Program-made: the position numbers and the translations under genes
From: Picochlorum sp. 'celeri'
Lineage: Eukaryota; Chlorophyta; Trebouxiophyceae
DNA length: 64,000 nt
Direction: 5' to 3'
Assembly (NCBI GenBank): GCA_010909725.1
Contig: JAACMV010000004.1
Coordinates: 682,001-746,000, forward strand
Part shown: piece after piece, positions 22,474 to 33,110 of the stretch
How the letters are laid out: the number at the start of each line of letters is the position of its first letter
Numbering within the stretch: position 1 is the stretch's first letter
The notes under the pieces: generated by a model
Database searches by the model: none
Seen by the model: only the letters and a program-made list of their open reading frames with translations
Told to the model about the DNA's origin: nothing

Positions 22474-22512
22474 GCGGCTCAAAATACTCCATAAGAGTTT
22501 TAAGTTCGATAC
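22474..22512 (-). repeat. Right member of imperfect inverted repeat
   Basis: Partner of the left block. GGCTCAAAATACTCC (22476-22490) and AAGTTCGATAC (22502-22512) are inverted versions of the two left blocks, separated by 11 bp that have no partner on the left. Confidence 0.35.
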
Positions 22513-22717
22513 CAACGGGCGAAACGCCCCGAAACGCACCTCTCGCACTGTCTCAGACGTCTTTTGAACAGGGCATCTTTCTGACAAGGTCCCCGCACAC
22601 CCCCATGTCGGGTGGACACAACCATTATGGCCTCCAAAACCTTCAATTACATCATTATAAATAATATGAATGCCCCCAGTGGGGTTGCGGTGAGCATATT
22701 TTTTCAGGGGACTTGGG

Positions 22718-22873
22718 ATGATTTACAACGGGAAGGGGCTCACTGCGACCGGCAGTTATGACATCCGGCCTGTGAAAAAACCTGTAGTATCTGCCGTGGA
22801 TGTCAACGTCAACAGTAATTTGATTTGGTTTGTCAAGAAACGTGTTGTGGTGTCAAAGTATCCTAAAGATTGA
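22718..22873 (+). CDS. Small open frame, 51 aa, doubtful
   Basis: ATG at 22718 opens 51 codons (MIYNGKGLTATGSYDIRPVK..., ending VVVSKYPKD). The Lys/Val-rich, strand-like composition looks more protein-like than chance. It is preceded by a pyrimidine-rich TTTTTTCAG that could be a splice acceptor, and followed 20 bp on by a branch-site motif for the next gene. It could be a short gene, a last exon cut off from its upstream part by the transposon, or simply 5' untranslated sequence of the Tudor gene. No family is recognised. Confidence 0.25.
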   Translation: MIYNGKGLTATGSYDIRPVKKPVVSAVDVNVNSNLIWFVKKRVVVSKYPKD

Positions 22874-22892
22874 CGTGCACGCCCCTGGAGGA

Positions 22893-22909
22893 TACTAACG
22901 CCTGAACAG
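22893..22909 (+). promoter_or_regulatory. Branch site and splice acceptor just before the Tudor gene ATG
   Basis: TACTAAC at 22893-22899, followed 10 bp later by CAG at 22907-22909, matches a canonical branch point and 3' splice site. The ATG at 22912 follows immediately, so the Tudor gene probably has a 5' UTR intron or an upstream coding exon that I could not place. Confidence 0.6.
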
Positions 22910-22911
22910 GT

Positions 22912-23667
22912 ATGGGTCCACGGAAGAGGCCTACTCGCAGTGCTGGTCACAACGGAGACCAACCACGAAGAATTTCTGGTACAAATAAGGAGCATAGTTC
23001 GATGGAGAAGGTGGCGAAACGTCCAGGAAGGCCACCTGGTTCGGGGAAGAGACGAGGAAGGCCTCGGCGAAGTACCTCGAGTGTGCGTTCAAAATCGCAC
23101 GAGTACTACTATTTTGATGCTTCCAATTCGGACCAAATACTATCAGAGGAGCGCGTTGAGACGCTTGTGGGCCGAAGAATCGCCTGTTTTTGGCAAGATG
23201 AAGGGCAATTTTATTTTGGGACTGTTTGCTCATTTGATCGGTCAAAGGGCAAGGCGTTTTGTCATTTCGATGATGGAGATGAGGTTGTACTAGATTTGAC
23301 AAAGGAAAGGTGGGTCTTGGTTGATGTTCCTGGGCAGTTGGTGGAGCAAGAGGGTGAGCTGGTGGAGCAGCCTCCTCTGGAGACTGAGATTGATCCTGTG
23401 ATGGAAACAGAAGACTATGTGGTATTTCCGACATCGTCTGGAGAATATGGGTTTGAGATATTCATAAACCGTTCACATGGAAGTTACTATAGTAGCCCGC
23501 GTGTTCGTTGCAATACAAGTGGATATGTCCGAGTAGAGGAGAGGTTGGGTGAGGACCAAGAGCCTCGAGTCACAGAGATTCAGCTTCCTCAGCAAATACA
23601 ACCCGAGTCAGCCACGTGCCTTTGCTCAGACTCGAATCAAGTGTATATTCGTGTTTCTATTCTTTAA
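22912..23667 (+). CDS. AT-hook and Tudor-like domain protein
   Basis: A 251-residue protein. The N terminus is basic with an AT-hook pair (RPGRPPGSGKRRGRPRR, residues about 37-53) for minor-groove binding. Residues about 83-135 form a Tudor-like barrel (VGRRIACFWQDEGQFYFGTV, then FDRSKGKAFCHFDDGDEVVL) like the first domain of plant PTM/DDT-type and EMSY-like chromatin proteins, which bind histone tails. The remainder is acidic and of unknown function. A branch site plus acceptor sits just before the ATG, so more N-terminal sequence is possible. The gene is convergent with RRN3, with 20 bp between stops. Nuclear chromatin role inferred. Confidence 0.75.
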   Translation: MGPRKRPTRSAGHNGDQPRRISGTNKEHSSMEKVAKRPGRPPGSGKRRGRPRRSTSSVRSKSHEYYYFDASNSDQILSEERVETLVGRRIACFWQDEGQFYFGTVCSFDRSKGKAFCHFDDGDEVVLDLTKERWVLVDVPGQLVEQEGELVEQPPLETEIDPVMETEDYVVFPTSSGEYGFEIFINRSHGSYYSSPRVRCNTSGYVRVEERLGEDQEPRVTEIQLPQQIQPESATCLCSDSNQVYIRVSIL

Positions 23668-23687
23668 CATGTGATATAATGTGATAT

Positions 23688-26111
23688 TTACTTGTCGCCA
23701 GAAAATGTTTGAGACATGGGGAAAGAGGCAGAAGCTGGGGATATTCCCCAAAGTGGAGAGCCATTTCCTGTCGATGGAGAGCCATGAAGGATTGGAATGT
23801 CACCGGTTGGTGAGCCACCGAGCCCTCCGTGGGCGAGCAATGAGGCTTTGAGAGCTCCCGGGAGTTTTCTGCTGAGATATCGTCGACCTCCGCTGCTAAC
23901 AGATGAATCAGGCATGCTGCCAAAGCGAGTTCTCTTCAGATCATCAGATTCTGACGATGATGACAACAACAGTGACGAATCATCGTCACTATGGGACTTA
24001 CTAACTCCGCTTAATACCTCGTCATCGCTACTAGAGCCTCCAAGAACCACCTGCCTGTCTTCATAGTCATCATCAGGGATAATGGCAGCAGGGTGGCCTT
24101 TCCTCCACCTCACATAGTTTCTTGCCAAATCCAACGGTTCAGCTGATCGCCTCAAGAGATATGGGTCGAAAGGAAAGAATATTTCTAATGGCCTTGAATG
24201 CTTCTGTGCATCCACTGATTTGACTCTTCTCTCCCAACTGATGCAAATATTTGCTACAGCATAGTAACCTAAAGACTGTACCTGTCGAGCAAATTCTGTA
24301 ACCACCGACCTAGCACATGATGATAATGGATCCAAAGAGTGGTTTAAAATATTTGGTATCACATCATTGAAAAGGCGATGGATTGAGCCGACACATTTTT
24401 CCCTCAGTGATGTCTCGTCGCCATCCAAGGACATGGCCATTTGGCTGGGGGCTGAATCACGCTGCTCCTCCTCTTGATTCTGACGATGACAGAGCGGCTC
24501 CATGTGATAACATAGCGCATACATCAAAGCTTGACATGCGGCATAATACGATGAGTGTCTTGTTGCAACATCTTGATTCGGTCCCAGTGCTCCCGCAGAG
24601 GGTATTGGTGGAAGACCTCCTCGCCTATCCTCTTCCCGAGCATACCGCACACACCAATCAGCAAGTTTCTGGAACGTCTCGATCACTATAACTTCGGGAA
24701 TGAAAGCCGCTCTAGCTAGAAAAGATCCTATATACGCTGCACAAGCACTCCTGACAATGAGAGCTTGGTTTTTATCTGCCAGCTTGTTGAGGAGCACCTG
24801 AATGAGACTCCTTGAGCAGTACACAGGAGATGTACTCGCCACATAAAATACTAAGAATTGCGTAAATTTAGACCTATGCGTCTGTAAAATAATTCCCTCA
24901 AAAGCATCCAGCAGTGATCTCCACACCATCTGAATCTCTCCCTTGGATATTCTACGCTTCAAATGAGATACAACCAATTCCATCAGTGAGTCCATCTTGT
25001 CTGCCATCTCATCTACCTGAATCGAAACATTGCTCATCGCACTATGTTCCTTTTTGGCAGGAATCGGATTAATAACCTCCGATTCACCGCATCCTTCCCA
25101 CCCTCCTCTCGGCTCATGACTTGCCAGACATGCTTCTCCTTCACTCATCCCCTCTAGATCAAAGATATCTGGTTCATCAAATCGGCGAGGAGATTCCCCT
25201 TTTACTTCTTCTTTAGCTTCTTCGGTCATCACCTCCACAATATCCTCCCATTTAATATCTACATCTACATCTATTAAATGCGCTACTACCGCAGATAGGA
25301 GCCCGTCGCTAAGGCCAGAGCCATGCTGACTCTCAGCGATCAAAAAGCACCCTTGAAGGTAGAGGCAATGTATCTGTCGATCCCTGACTTTATGCGGTAA
25401 ATTCGACACCAATATGGGCAATAAACGAGATACTGCCGTAGGAACAAGTTCTAAAACCCTCTTTGCGGCAGACACGACGGCATTCTGAACCCCTACTTCT
25501 TCCACAGATGGACTCCACGAGTGCCCAGGACACGGATCCGGCACTGGGGCAGATGGAGGAGGAACCAACGAGTACACAAGAATATGTAGCGCTGAATGTA
25601 CAAATGAACCATTCACGGTAACAGACTGACATATAAAAGCTAATACAGCATTCCTGACCTCCCCAGAAACCTGCCATAGCTTGATATTCAGGATTTCTGT
25701 CACCAAAACCTCATGGTGTTCTTCCTTCACAAGTGCTAAACAACGCGAGACTCCCCGCAGCAACGCGACAAGCTGCTTATCACTCGACTGATCGACATTT
25801 TGGCCTTCGCATACATGCTTCAGCCGAACGAGTTCTTGAACGAGCCTGCAAAGAATTGAAAAAAAAGTATGAGCAAAACACACAACCTTGCTCTGCTGAA
25901 TCACATGACAACGTACTGGTCATACAGCTTTGATCCTCCTCCCGAAGACTTCAATATCAAAGAGTCTTGAACATATTGTTTCAATAGTTCTTCAGATTCC
26001 TCTGCGCCTACAAGAACATGCAACTCCATCAGGACATATCCGGTCAAGACCATTTCTGCCCATGGCATGCTCAAAATACCGTCGAACCATACCTCTCGTA
26101 TCACCATTCAT
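23688..26111 (-). CDS. RRN3: RRN3/TIF-IA, RNA polymerase I initiation factor
   Basis: Exons 26111-26093, 26007-25917 and 25845-23688 (introns 85 and 71 nt; GTATGG and GTACGT donors) give 755 residues. RRN3 bridges RNA polymerase I to the rDNA promoter factor and is a growth-control target. Recognisable blocks are HRSKFTQFLVFYVASTSP, the very conserved AAYIGSFLARAAFIP, YYAACQALMYAL and, near the C terminus, LEIFFPFDPYLLRRS. A long acidic segment (residues about 245-310) and a Ser/Asp-rich tail (SSSDDEVLSG...SSSSESDDL) are likely phosphorylation regions. The first two exons are small and inferred from phase and splice sites. An alternative ATG at 26107 in a different frame would skip the first intron; I find the spliced model better. 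Confidence 0.88.
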
Positions 26112-26477
26112 CCTGAGGAAAATTTATATGACACTAAAGTACAATAATGAATTCAGCCAAGCTAAATCCTTTCTCAGTCGTTCTTGTGCTATTGATTACG
26201 CTGCATGTCGCTCAAAGCGACTCTACACACTCCTGCACACATCCATTCCACCTTTTCTGGGTCAACACTGATCTTAGTTTGTATTAAATAAAATATGACA
26301 TAGAAATGCGTGCGAGAGTTTGAGCAAAACACAAGACACAACTGAACCTTCCTTGTTTAGAACAAACAAAAACCCATGAACCGTCCCATTGTTTGCATAG
26401 CTTGTGCATGGTGACCCAGAGGTAGTCGGCAAAAATCTGTATACTTGTATAGTACAGAATCATATACTGGTGCAGTC
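26112..26477. promoter_or_regulatory. Divergent promoter region, RRN3 and bromodomain gene
   Basis: 366 bp between two divergent starts. No open frame is convincing. AT-rich stretches lie near 26276-26300. Nothing else is seen. Confidence 0.45.
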
Positions 26478-27596
26478 ATGGCCACCGAGGCTGGAGATTT
26501 CCCTCCTCCACTGGAGAACAGCGGTGTTTTGGTTTCTGAAAGTTCCAAACAACAACAACAAGAGGAGGACAAAGTACTGGAATCTTCAATAAAAAGAAAT
26601 ACCTCTGATACTGACAAAAGGAAGAGGCGGAGAGAGGAATGGGAAAAGTTGAAGGAAGAAACGGAGCGTTTTGAGTCTCACAGAGGACTGGGAAACATTT
26701 TAAGAAGGGCCGAGGATTTGTTGTCTGAGACGGATGCGTTAGCAAAGCGATTGCATGTACCGATACCTACAGAGGCGGAGGTTCCACTCGTAGAAAAGAT
26801 TCAGCTGAAGAAGGCACACGAGAAGAGGCTTACAGACATGCTGAGCACTGTGTGCAAGAAGATTTTGACAGTCATCATGTCCAATAAATGGGCGTTGCCC
26901 TTCAATGCGCCTGTCAACACAAATATATACGGTGATTATTTAGAAAAGATTAAAACTCCGATGGATTTTGGTACTATCAAGAGAAAACTAGATGGTGGTA
27001 TCTACAAGCATCCAGAGCAATTTGTTGAAGATGTTCGGCTAGTATTCAACAATGCGAGAACGTATAATAAACCTGGGTCGGATGTGCATGTTATGGCAAG
27101 CACGTTGCAAGAGAAATTCGAAGATAGATATGCAGCAAGCATTGTTCCAAGGCTTGTGGAGGAGGTGAAGAGAACAGATGCAGATATGATGGAATGCCGC
27201 CGGGGTATTGCAGAAAAGGCAGCTCTTGGAGGACGAGAGCGAGCCGATGGTGAATGTGCAGGACTCATTCAAGCTATAGACTCGCTTATATCCGATATTG
27301 ATATGGAAAAGTTGAAGGCAGCTGCTCGCTGTCAGCCAGTAGATAGAGCAAGTAAGGAGAGAATATGTGAGCAACTCAAAGAATTACCAGAGGAAGACTT
27401 TGGCAAGGTTTTAGGAATTGTGACGCATCATTATCCGGGAGTGAAGACATCAAAGGAAGTGTCCTTTGATGTGGAAACCCTTGATGCTCTGTGTCTACGA
27501 CAGATCATGGACTATGTTGAGTTTTTGAAACACAAAGGAACGAACGACACTTGGCCTCCACAGGCATTCACATCTTCTAGAAAAAAAAAGATTTAA
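26478..27596 (+). CDS. Bromodomain-NET (BET/GTE) transcription regulator
   Basis: A 372-residue protein with one bromodomain and one NET domain, the layout of plant GTE proteins (animal BETs have two bromodomains). A charged helical N terminus (KRKRRREEWEKLKEE) comes first. The bromodomain follows at about residues 120-225: WALPFNAPVN, YGDYLEKIKTPMDFGTIKRKL, and ARTYNKPGSDVHVMA containing the acetyl-lysine-binding Asn-Lys/Pro position. The NET domain lies at about 300-365 (ERICEQLKELPEEDFGKVLGIV, then the acidic FDVETLDALCLRQIMDYVEFL). It binds acetylated histones and recruits partners through NET. The start at 26478 (MATEAGDF) is the first ATG in frame. Confidence 0.93.
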   Translation: MATEAGDFPPPLENSGVLVSESSKQQQQEEDKVLESSIKRNTSDTDKRKRRREEWEKLKEETERFESHRGLGNILRRAEDLLSETDALAKRLHVPIPTEAEVPLVEKIQLKKAHEKRLTDMLSTVCKKILTVIMSNKWALPFNAPVNTNIYGDYLEKIKTPMDFGTIKRKLDGGIYKHPEQFVEDVRLVFNNARTYNKPGSDVHVMASTLQEKFEDRYAASIVPRLVEEVKRTDADMMECRRGIAEKAALGGRERADGECAGLIQAIDSLISDIDMEKLKAAARCQPVDRASKERICEQLKELPEEDFGKVLGIVTHHYPGVKTSKEVSFDVETLDALCLRQIMDYVEFLKHKGTNDTWPPQAFTSSRKKKI

Positions 27597-27631
27597 TTTT
27601 GTGATTCATGTAAGCAGAACAGAGTAATGAT

Positions 27632-28249
27632 ATGCTCCTGGTATGGTTTGCAGTGTCAGCAGTTCTGACATACTGCGTCTTTCTCGCTGTTTTACACCCT
27701 GAGGTTGCGTTATTAGGGAATACAAACCATTCAATATATTATACAAGAGTGTGTGGATCTCCAGCAATCGATGGCTACGCGCATGTGAACGAAACCTGTC
27801 TACGTCAGAGTCCAACTGCCACTGGCTATAAGAATAGGATCGATCCCACAATCACCGCGAGAATCGACCGATTTGCAGACTATGATGGGATTGCTGTGAA
27901 GTGGGGAATCGATAATAAGGTATCATCGGTGGAAGAGTGTGCGGAACAGTGCATGGCATTCAACAAAAAAATGGTTCAAGCTGATGGATTGCCATGCACA
28001 GCGTTTGTGTACTGCGATGCGCCGGTATGCTTTGAGCCAGACGCCCACCATCATACACAGGGAGATTGTTGGTTGAAGTTTAGCGAGGCGCCGGCGTCGC
28101 CTGAAGTGAATATGAGAGGCAGGCTCCCACCAGACATGAGAGCTAGACACCCAGAAGCACCCCTGGCATGCCCCAGGCATGCTGGCGTGCTCCTACCGAA
28201 GAATATTCCACTTACAAATGGTACATTTTCTCCTAGATCAGAATGGTAA
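27632..28249 (+). CDS. Secretory single-pass protein with PAN/Apple-like domain
   Basis: A 205-residue protein. Residues 5-27 form a strong hydrophobic segment (VWFAVSAVLTYCVFLAVLHP) that acts as signal or signal-anchor. The body has paired cysteines in a PAN/Apple-like order: VSSVEECAEQCMAFNKKM, then CTAFVYCDAPVC and a DCWLKF segment. This resembles the small PAN_4-type modules common in algal secreted and Golgi proteins, which bind protein or sugar. Possible N-glycosylation sites are NHS, NET and NGT. The Pro-rich C-terminal 45 residues are unclassified. It starts 35 bp after the bromodomain gene stop. Domain assignment is moderate. Confidence 0.65.
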   Translation: MLLVWFAVSAVLTYCVFLAVLHPEVALLGNTNHSIYYTRVCGSPAIDGYAHVNETCLRQSPTATGYKNRIDPTITARIDRFADYDGIAVKWGIDNKVSSVEECAEQCMAFNKKMVQADGLPCTAFVYCDAPVCFEPDAHHHTQGDCWLKFSEAPASPEVNMRGRLPPDMRARHPEAPLACPRHAGVLLPKNIPLTNGTFSPRSEW

Positions 28250-28267
28250 TATATGACATGTAACATC

Positions 28268-29092
<825 letters not shown>

Positions 29093-30124
29093 ATGCGGTC
29101 AATCCTATGGAGTGGGAGGGGAATACAGGGGAGCATCGGATTGAACAGCAGCGTGGCTCTGTCAGACTTTGGAGGGAGACGACGATTGCATAGGCATGCC
29201 TCTCATGGGGAATATGGGAATGAACAACAACAATATGATACAATGCAGGTGTCACTGCAGCAGCTTGGGTACGATGATGCCGTTCTGCCTGAGAGGGAGG
29301 AGGAGCACACCAACTCCAAGAGGGGGGAGGAGGAGACTTCTCCTCCTCCTCGTTCTATCAACCACGTGGCATGTCAGTTGAAATTTGTGATTCCAAATGC
29401 TCTTACTGGGTGTATCATCGGGAAGAATGGGGCGAATTTGGAGCGAATACAGGCAGAGTCTGGGGCATTTATTCAAGCAAATGCTCCAGGATATGCAGTC
29501 ATGTCAACGCGAGAGAGGTTCATTATTATAGCTGGGAATAGTATGGAGCAGTGCTTGCGAGGGCTTGAATTAGTATTTGTATCTATAGTAGAAGCGAATA
29601 AAGAGTCGATCTTACGGAAGTCGATTGATGGGCGGTTGTATCTGCGGCAGGTTATACCAGGGTTGTGTGCTGGAAATGTGATTGGGCTGCAGGGGGCAAC
29701 AGTGGCCAAGATATCCGAGGGAGAAGGCTTGAGTGTTATTGTTGAACCAAAACCTATGAATGCGGCTATTACTCCGTTTAGAATAGTGTCCTATGCCGGT
29801 GTGTCGGTGCAGGAGTTGCTGCGAGGGGTGAGGGCTGTCTCGCAGCTTATTGAATCAGATGTGTACAATGCAGAGATAAAAGGAATCAAGTCTGTCGTTC
29901 TGAAAGCTGTAGAAATACCTGCTAGTAGAGTTGGGGCGCTGATTGGGCCTAAAGGGGCTCATTTAAAAGCTTTAGAGGATATACTGAAATGCAAACTTGT
30001 CATTACTCGGTCTGAGACTGATGATGGCAACAAGAAGCATTATCTGACAGTCTGGGGGCAGCCTGAGAGTGTCAAAGCCGCAATTGCAGTTGCACAACTA
30101 CATAGTAGAACGAAAACATCATGA
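29093..30124 (+). CDS. Triple-KH RNA-binding protein (PCBP/NOVA-like)
   Basis: A 343-residue intronless protein with three KH domains after an 85-residue disordered leader. KH1 (about 88-165) has the GCIIGKNGANLERIQAESGA loop. KH2 (about 175-250) has a weaker GNVIGLQGATVAKISEGEG with LQ in the GxxG position. KH3 (about 265-340) has GALIGPKGAHLKALEDILKC. This arrangement is that of poly(C)-binding and NOVA-type proteins, which bind single-stranded pyrimidine-rich RNA to control splicing, stability or translation. Its targets are unknown. The start at 29093 is the first ATG in frame. Confidence 0.88.
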   Translation: MRSILWSGRGIQGSIGLNSSVALSDFGGRRRLHRHASHGEYGNEQQQYDTMQVSLQQLGYDDAVLPEREEEHTNSKRGEEETSPPPRSINHVACQLKFVIPNALTGCIIGKNGANLERIQAESGAFIQANAPGYAVMSTRERFIIIAGNSMEQCLRGLELVFVSIVEANKESILRKSIDGRLYLRQVIPGLCAGNVIGLQGATVAKISEGEGLSVIVEPKPMNAAITPFRIVSYAGVSVQELLRGVRAVSQLIESDVYNAEIKGIKSVVLKAVEIPASRVGALIGPKGAHLKALEDILKCKLVITRSETDDGNKKHYLTVWGQPESVKAAIAVAQLHSRTKTS

Positions 30125-30150
30125 TATGAATAAATACTACGAAGAATGAA

Positions 30151-32761
30151 TTACATGGATTGTAACTTTGCTTGCAAGTCACTCAGCTGGCTTTTCATAT
30201 CATTGAGGAAATTCGTGCCTAGTTCAGCAACCTTTTTTTCGTACGGGATTCGGACCTTTTTGGCCTTTTCAACTTCTTTCTTCGCTTTGTCGATTGCCTT
30301 TCCTTCCAGGGGTTGTCCCTCTGCATTGTGTGTTGGGAGCCCATCAGCATCAAACTTGGCATATTTTGCACTGAGTGATTCCTGGAGGGATGGAAGGCTT
30401 TCAATCTTTGCAAACTTTTCAATCTCCCTCTTGAGATTCTCCCATTTATTGTTCAGTTTCTTCTTCTCGATCGCGGCCTGCGCTGCAATCTTTTCATCCC
30501 TTTCCTTCCTCAATGTGGCAGGATCATCGATTTTCCACACAGATGTACCATCTGCTTTATCTTCCAATCGAACACCAATTTCAACAAGCGCATCATCACG
30601 AAGACAGTCGCAACATGTAAGATATTCTGCAGGATTTGATTTTGACTTTGCAAGGTTCCTAACCTTGTCCCTAAATTCTGACAATGCATCCAGTATGGAA
30701 TCAGTTCTCTTTGAGGCTTCTGAATCACCACTTCCCACGTTATCCATACCAAGCTGATCAGATGTGTATGGAGTGAGACCCATGACAGAAAGGGTTCTGG
30801 TGACTAATGCAGCACACTGGCGCAACAGCATGGGTTGAGGGATCTGGCCATCTGAGCCTGATCTCGCAGACAGGTACACGTTTGTTGCTTTGATCAATTC
30901 AGACACGGCATCTAAAGCACCTCTCGTATTAATAGAATCTAAAAAGGATGTGTGGATAGAGGCAGCAGCAGATTTGTATGCCTCTGACAGAGTCATCTCC
31001 TCTTCAAACCATTTTTGAGGATGATTCACAGAATTTGTGGACTTTCTGATGACAACTTCCACATTGGAGAAGAAATTTTTCAACTGTGCTTCTCTTGATT
31101 TGACCTCCTCTTGAACCTGAACTCCGTATGCCATTCTTCTGTCCCAAGGATTTAGAGCCATCATCAGTCGAAGCTGACGAGGGGTGAAAGTAGTAAGAGC
31201 CTCTCTGCACAACACAAGGAGTATCATGTTTGGATTTTTCACCGTGCATCACTCTATGAATTAATGGAGAGACACGTAAATGCATCATCCTCCAGGCCGA
31301 AACACAATGTGCTGGCATGGATTGTTTCACTATTGCACAGAGAAACCTTTCCACAATCTTTCCTTGACATCACTTCTATGACATACAAGGAGGCTACTTG
31401 TGCATTCAAAATCCATACAATATCAAAACATACCTGATAGTAATAAAATTCTTTAGAGATTTGCTCATCTTGAGACCTTCAATGCCCAAGTGTCCACTGT
31501 GCAAGAAATAATTGACCCACTGATTGCACCCTTGGCAATGGTAGAACGCTTCAGCTTGAGCTAACTCATTATCATGATGAGGAAATCGTAAATCCTCCCC
31601 ACCACTATGGATATCAACCACATCGCCAATAATCGCGCTGGCCATGGCACTGCATTCAATATGCCACCCTGGCCGCCCCCGTCCCCATGGGCTCTCCCAT
31701 GTGGGCTCCCCTGGCTTTGCCGCCTTCCACAATGCAAAATCACACTGATGCCGTTTCTCTCCAGTATCTCCACCCTCTGCATTCAACGCTGATCCCACCG
31801 CCCAAGGATTTAACTTTCCATAGGTATGTCCAGAAGCTATAAAAGCCTGTGTATCAAAATACACAGACCCATTCGATTCATATGCCAAGTTATTATCCAC
31901 AATAGTCGAAATGTATGACACAATTTCAGGAATATACTCCGACACACGTGTCATCACAGTAGGAGGACGAATGTTCAAAGACTGCATATCATCAGTAAAC
32001 TCTTGCTCAAAACGTGCTGCATGGGCCCTGAAAATCTCAGGGTCAGACACAGTCGCCTTTCGCTCCTCATCCAAACGAGCTGCCAAAGCATCACCAGCTG
32101 CATCCAAAATCTCATCACGAGATGTTGACACATCCATCTCCTTCAATCTGTCAACAGCATCAGACATCTTTCTATACAAAAGGCCCTCCTGCTCAGCTGC
32201 CTCCTTCAGATTTTCAATCCTCTTCTTTCCATCCGGAGTAGTAACGTCGCAACGCTCTACTTCTTCCTCTGCATTCTTAAGTTTTGCAAGCTGCTTCTGC
32301 TCAGCAACCGCGAGAGCCTCTGCCGCGTCTTTCAACAACCGCTCTGGATCAGACCCTTCCTGAGCAAGATACTCTGCCATTAAATACTTCCTCCTAGCCC
32401 TCAAGATAATCTTATCCTCCACATCAGTGATATTCATAACATAAAGAATGGAATATCCAAAGTAATCTTCCAATACACGCCTCACAATATCAAACGCCAA
32501 GTAGTTTCTTGCATGTCCAACATGGGCAGAGTCATATACTGTGGGCCCACAGGTATACCAGGTGATATTCTTACTATCTTTACCAGATGCTGGTACAAAT
32601 GGCACCTTCTTGTCGATTAAACTGTTCAGCAGCATGAGCTGACCACCTTGAGGAGACCCATCTGCCTCTTTTCCACCAGACACTGGTGCTATCCAAGCCC
32701 TCTCCATGTTGATCTGACTCACGTGTATGACTGAATTTATTATGTATGCTGCTGAATGCAT
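30151..32761 (-). CDS. CARS: Cysteinyl-tRNA synthetase, eukaryotic type
   Basis: Exon 1 is 32761-31434 and exon 2 is 31204-30151; the 229-nt intron (GTATGT donor, phase 2) falls right after [13 protein letters not shown]. It charges tRNA-Cys. Class I motifs are the zinc Cys in [14 protein letters not shown] as [13 protein letters not shown], and [31 protein letters not shown] roughly 120-residue helical insertion after the HIGH region and the C-terminal basic coiled part ([19 protein letters not shown]) are typical of eukaryotic cytosolic enzymes. The ATG at 32707 (MERAWIAP) probably starts the cytosolic form. The upstream ATG at 32761 adds an 18-residue leader ([18 protein letters not shown]) that could send a second form to an organelle. 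Confidence 0.95.
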
Positions 32762-33110
32762 CAACCTTGCCACATCAAGCCATGACTAGGTGCCTGGCCG
32801 TCCTCCTCACAAGCATGTCCCATTGAGTGATTGGTTTGATCGAATACAGTCGTGTGTGCGAGGAACGGCTCGTTGTGATGAGTTCAATTGCCAGGCTTGC
32901 ACACGGTTGGGCCATTAATTGTTCATAAATGCATCAGAAAAGTGCGTAGGCATCGAAATCGCAGGGTGAGACTGATCTGGTTTTGTGCCAGCTCAACGTC
33001 TAACGTTTGACATTGATTGAAGCAACCATTGTTGGCATACCCATCGATCTGGATATATATGAACGAATATAGAGCAAACTTAGGGGATATTAGGCGATAA
33101 TTGTGACGCC
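32762..33110. promoter_or_regulatory. Divergent promoter region, CysRS and TLC genes
   Basis: 349 bp between two divergent starts. A TATA-like ATATATATGAAC lies at about 33053-33064, 50 bp before the TLC gene ATG. No gene is seen. Confidence 0.45.

Larger units (their letters stand above)
17883..22512. mobile_element. Two-gene KDZ-type (HMGXB3-like) DNA transposon
   Basis: The interval holds an intact transposase on the minus strand and an intact unknown ORF on the plus strand, converging and overlapping at their stops. Neither has introns. Base composition by eye is more GC-rich than flanking host genes. The limits given are those of an imperfect inverted repeat pair outside the two ORFs (17883-17911 and 22474-22512); true ends and target duplications could lie further out. 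KDZ elements (Kyakuja, Dileera, Zisupton) are large cut-and-paste elements of animals, fungi and algae. Both reading frames are open, so the copy may be young or active. Confidence 0.7.
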
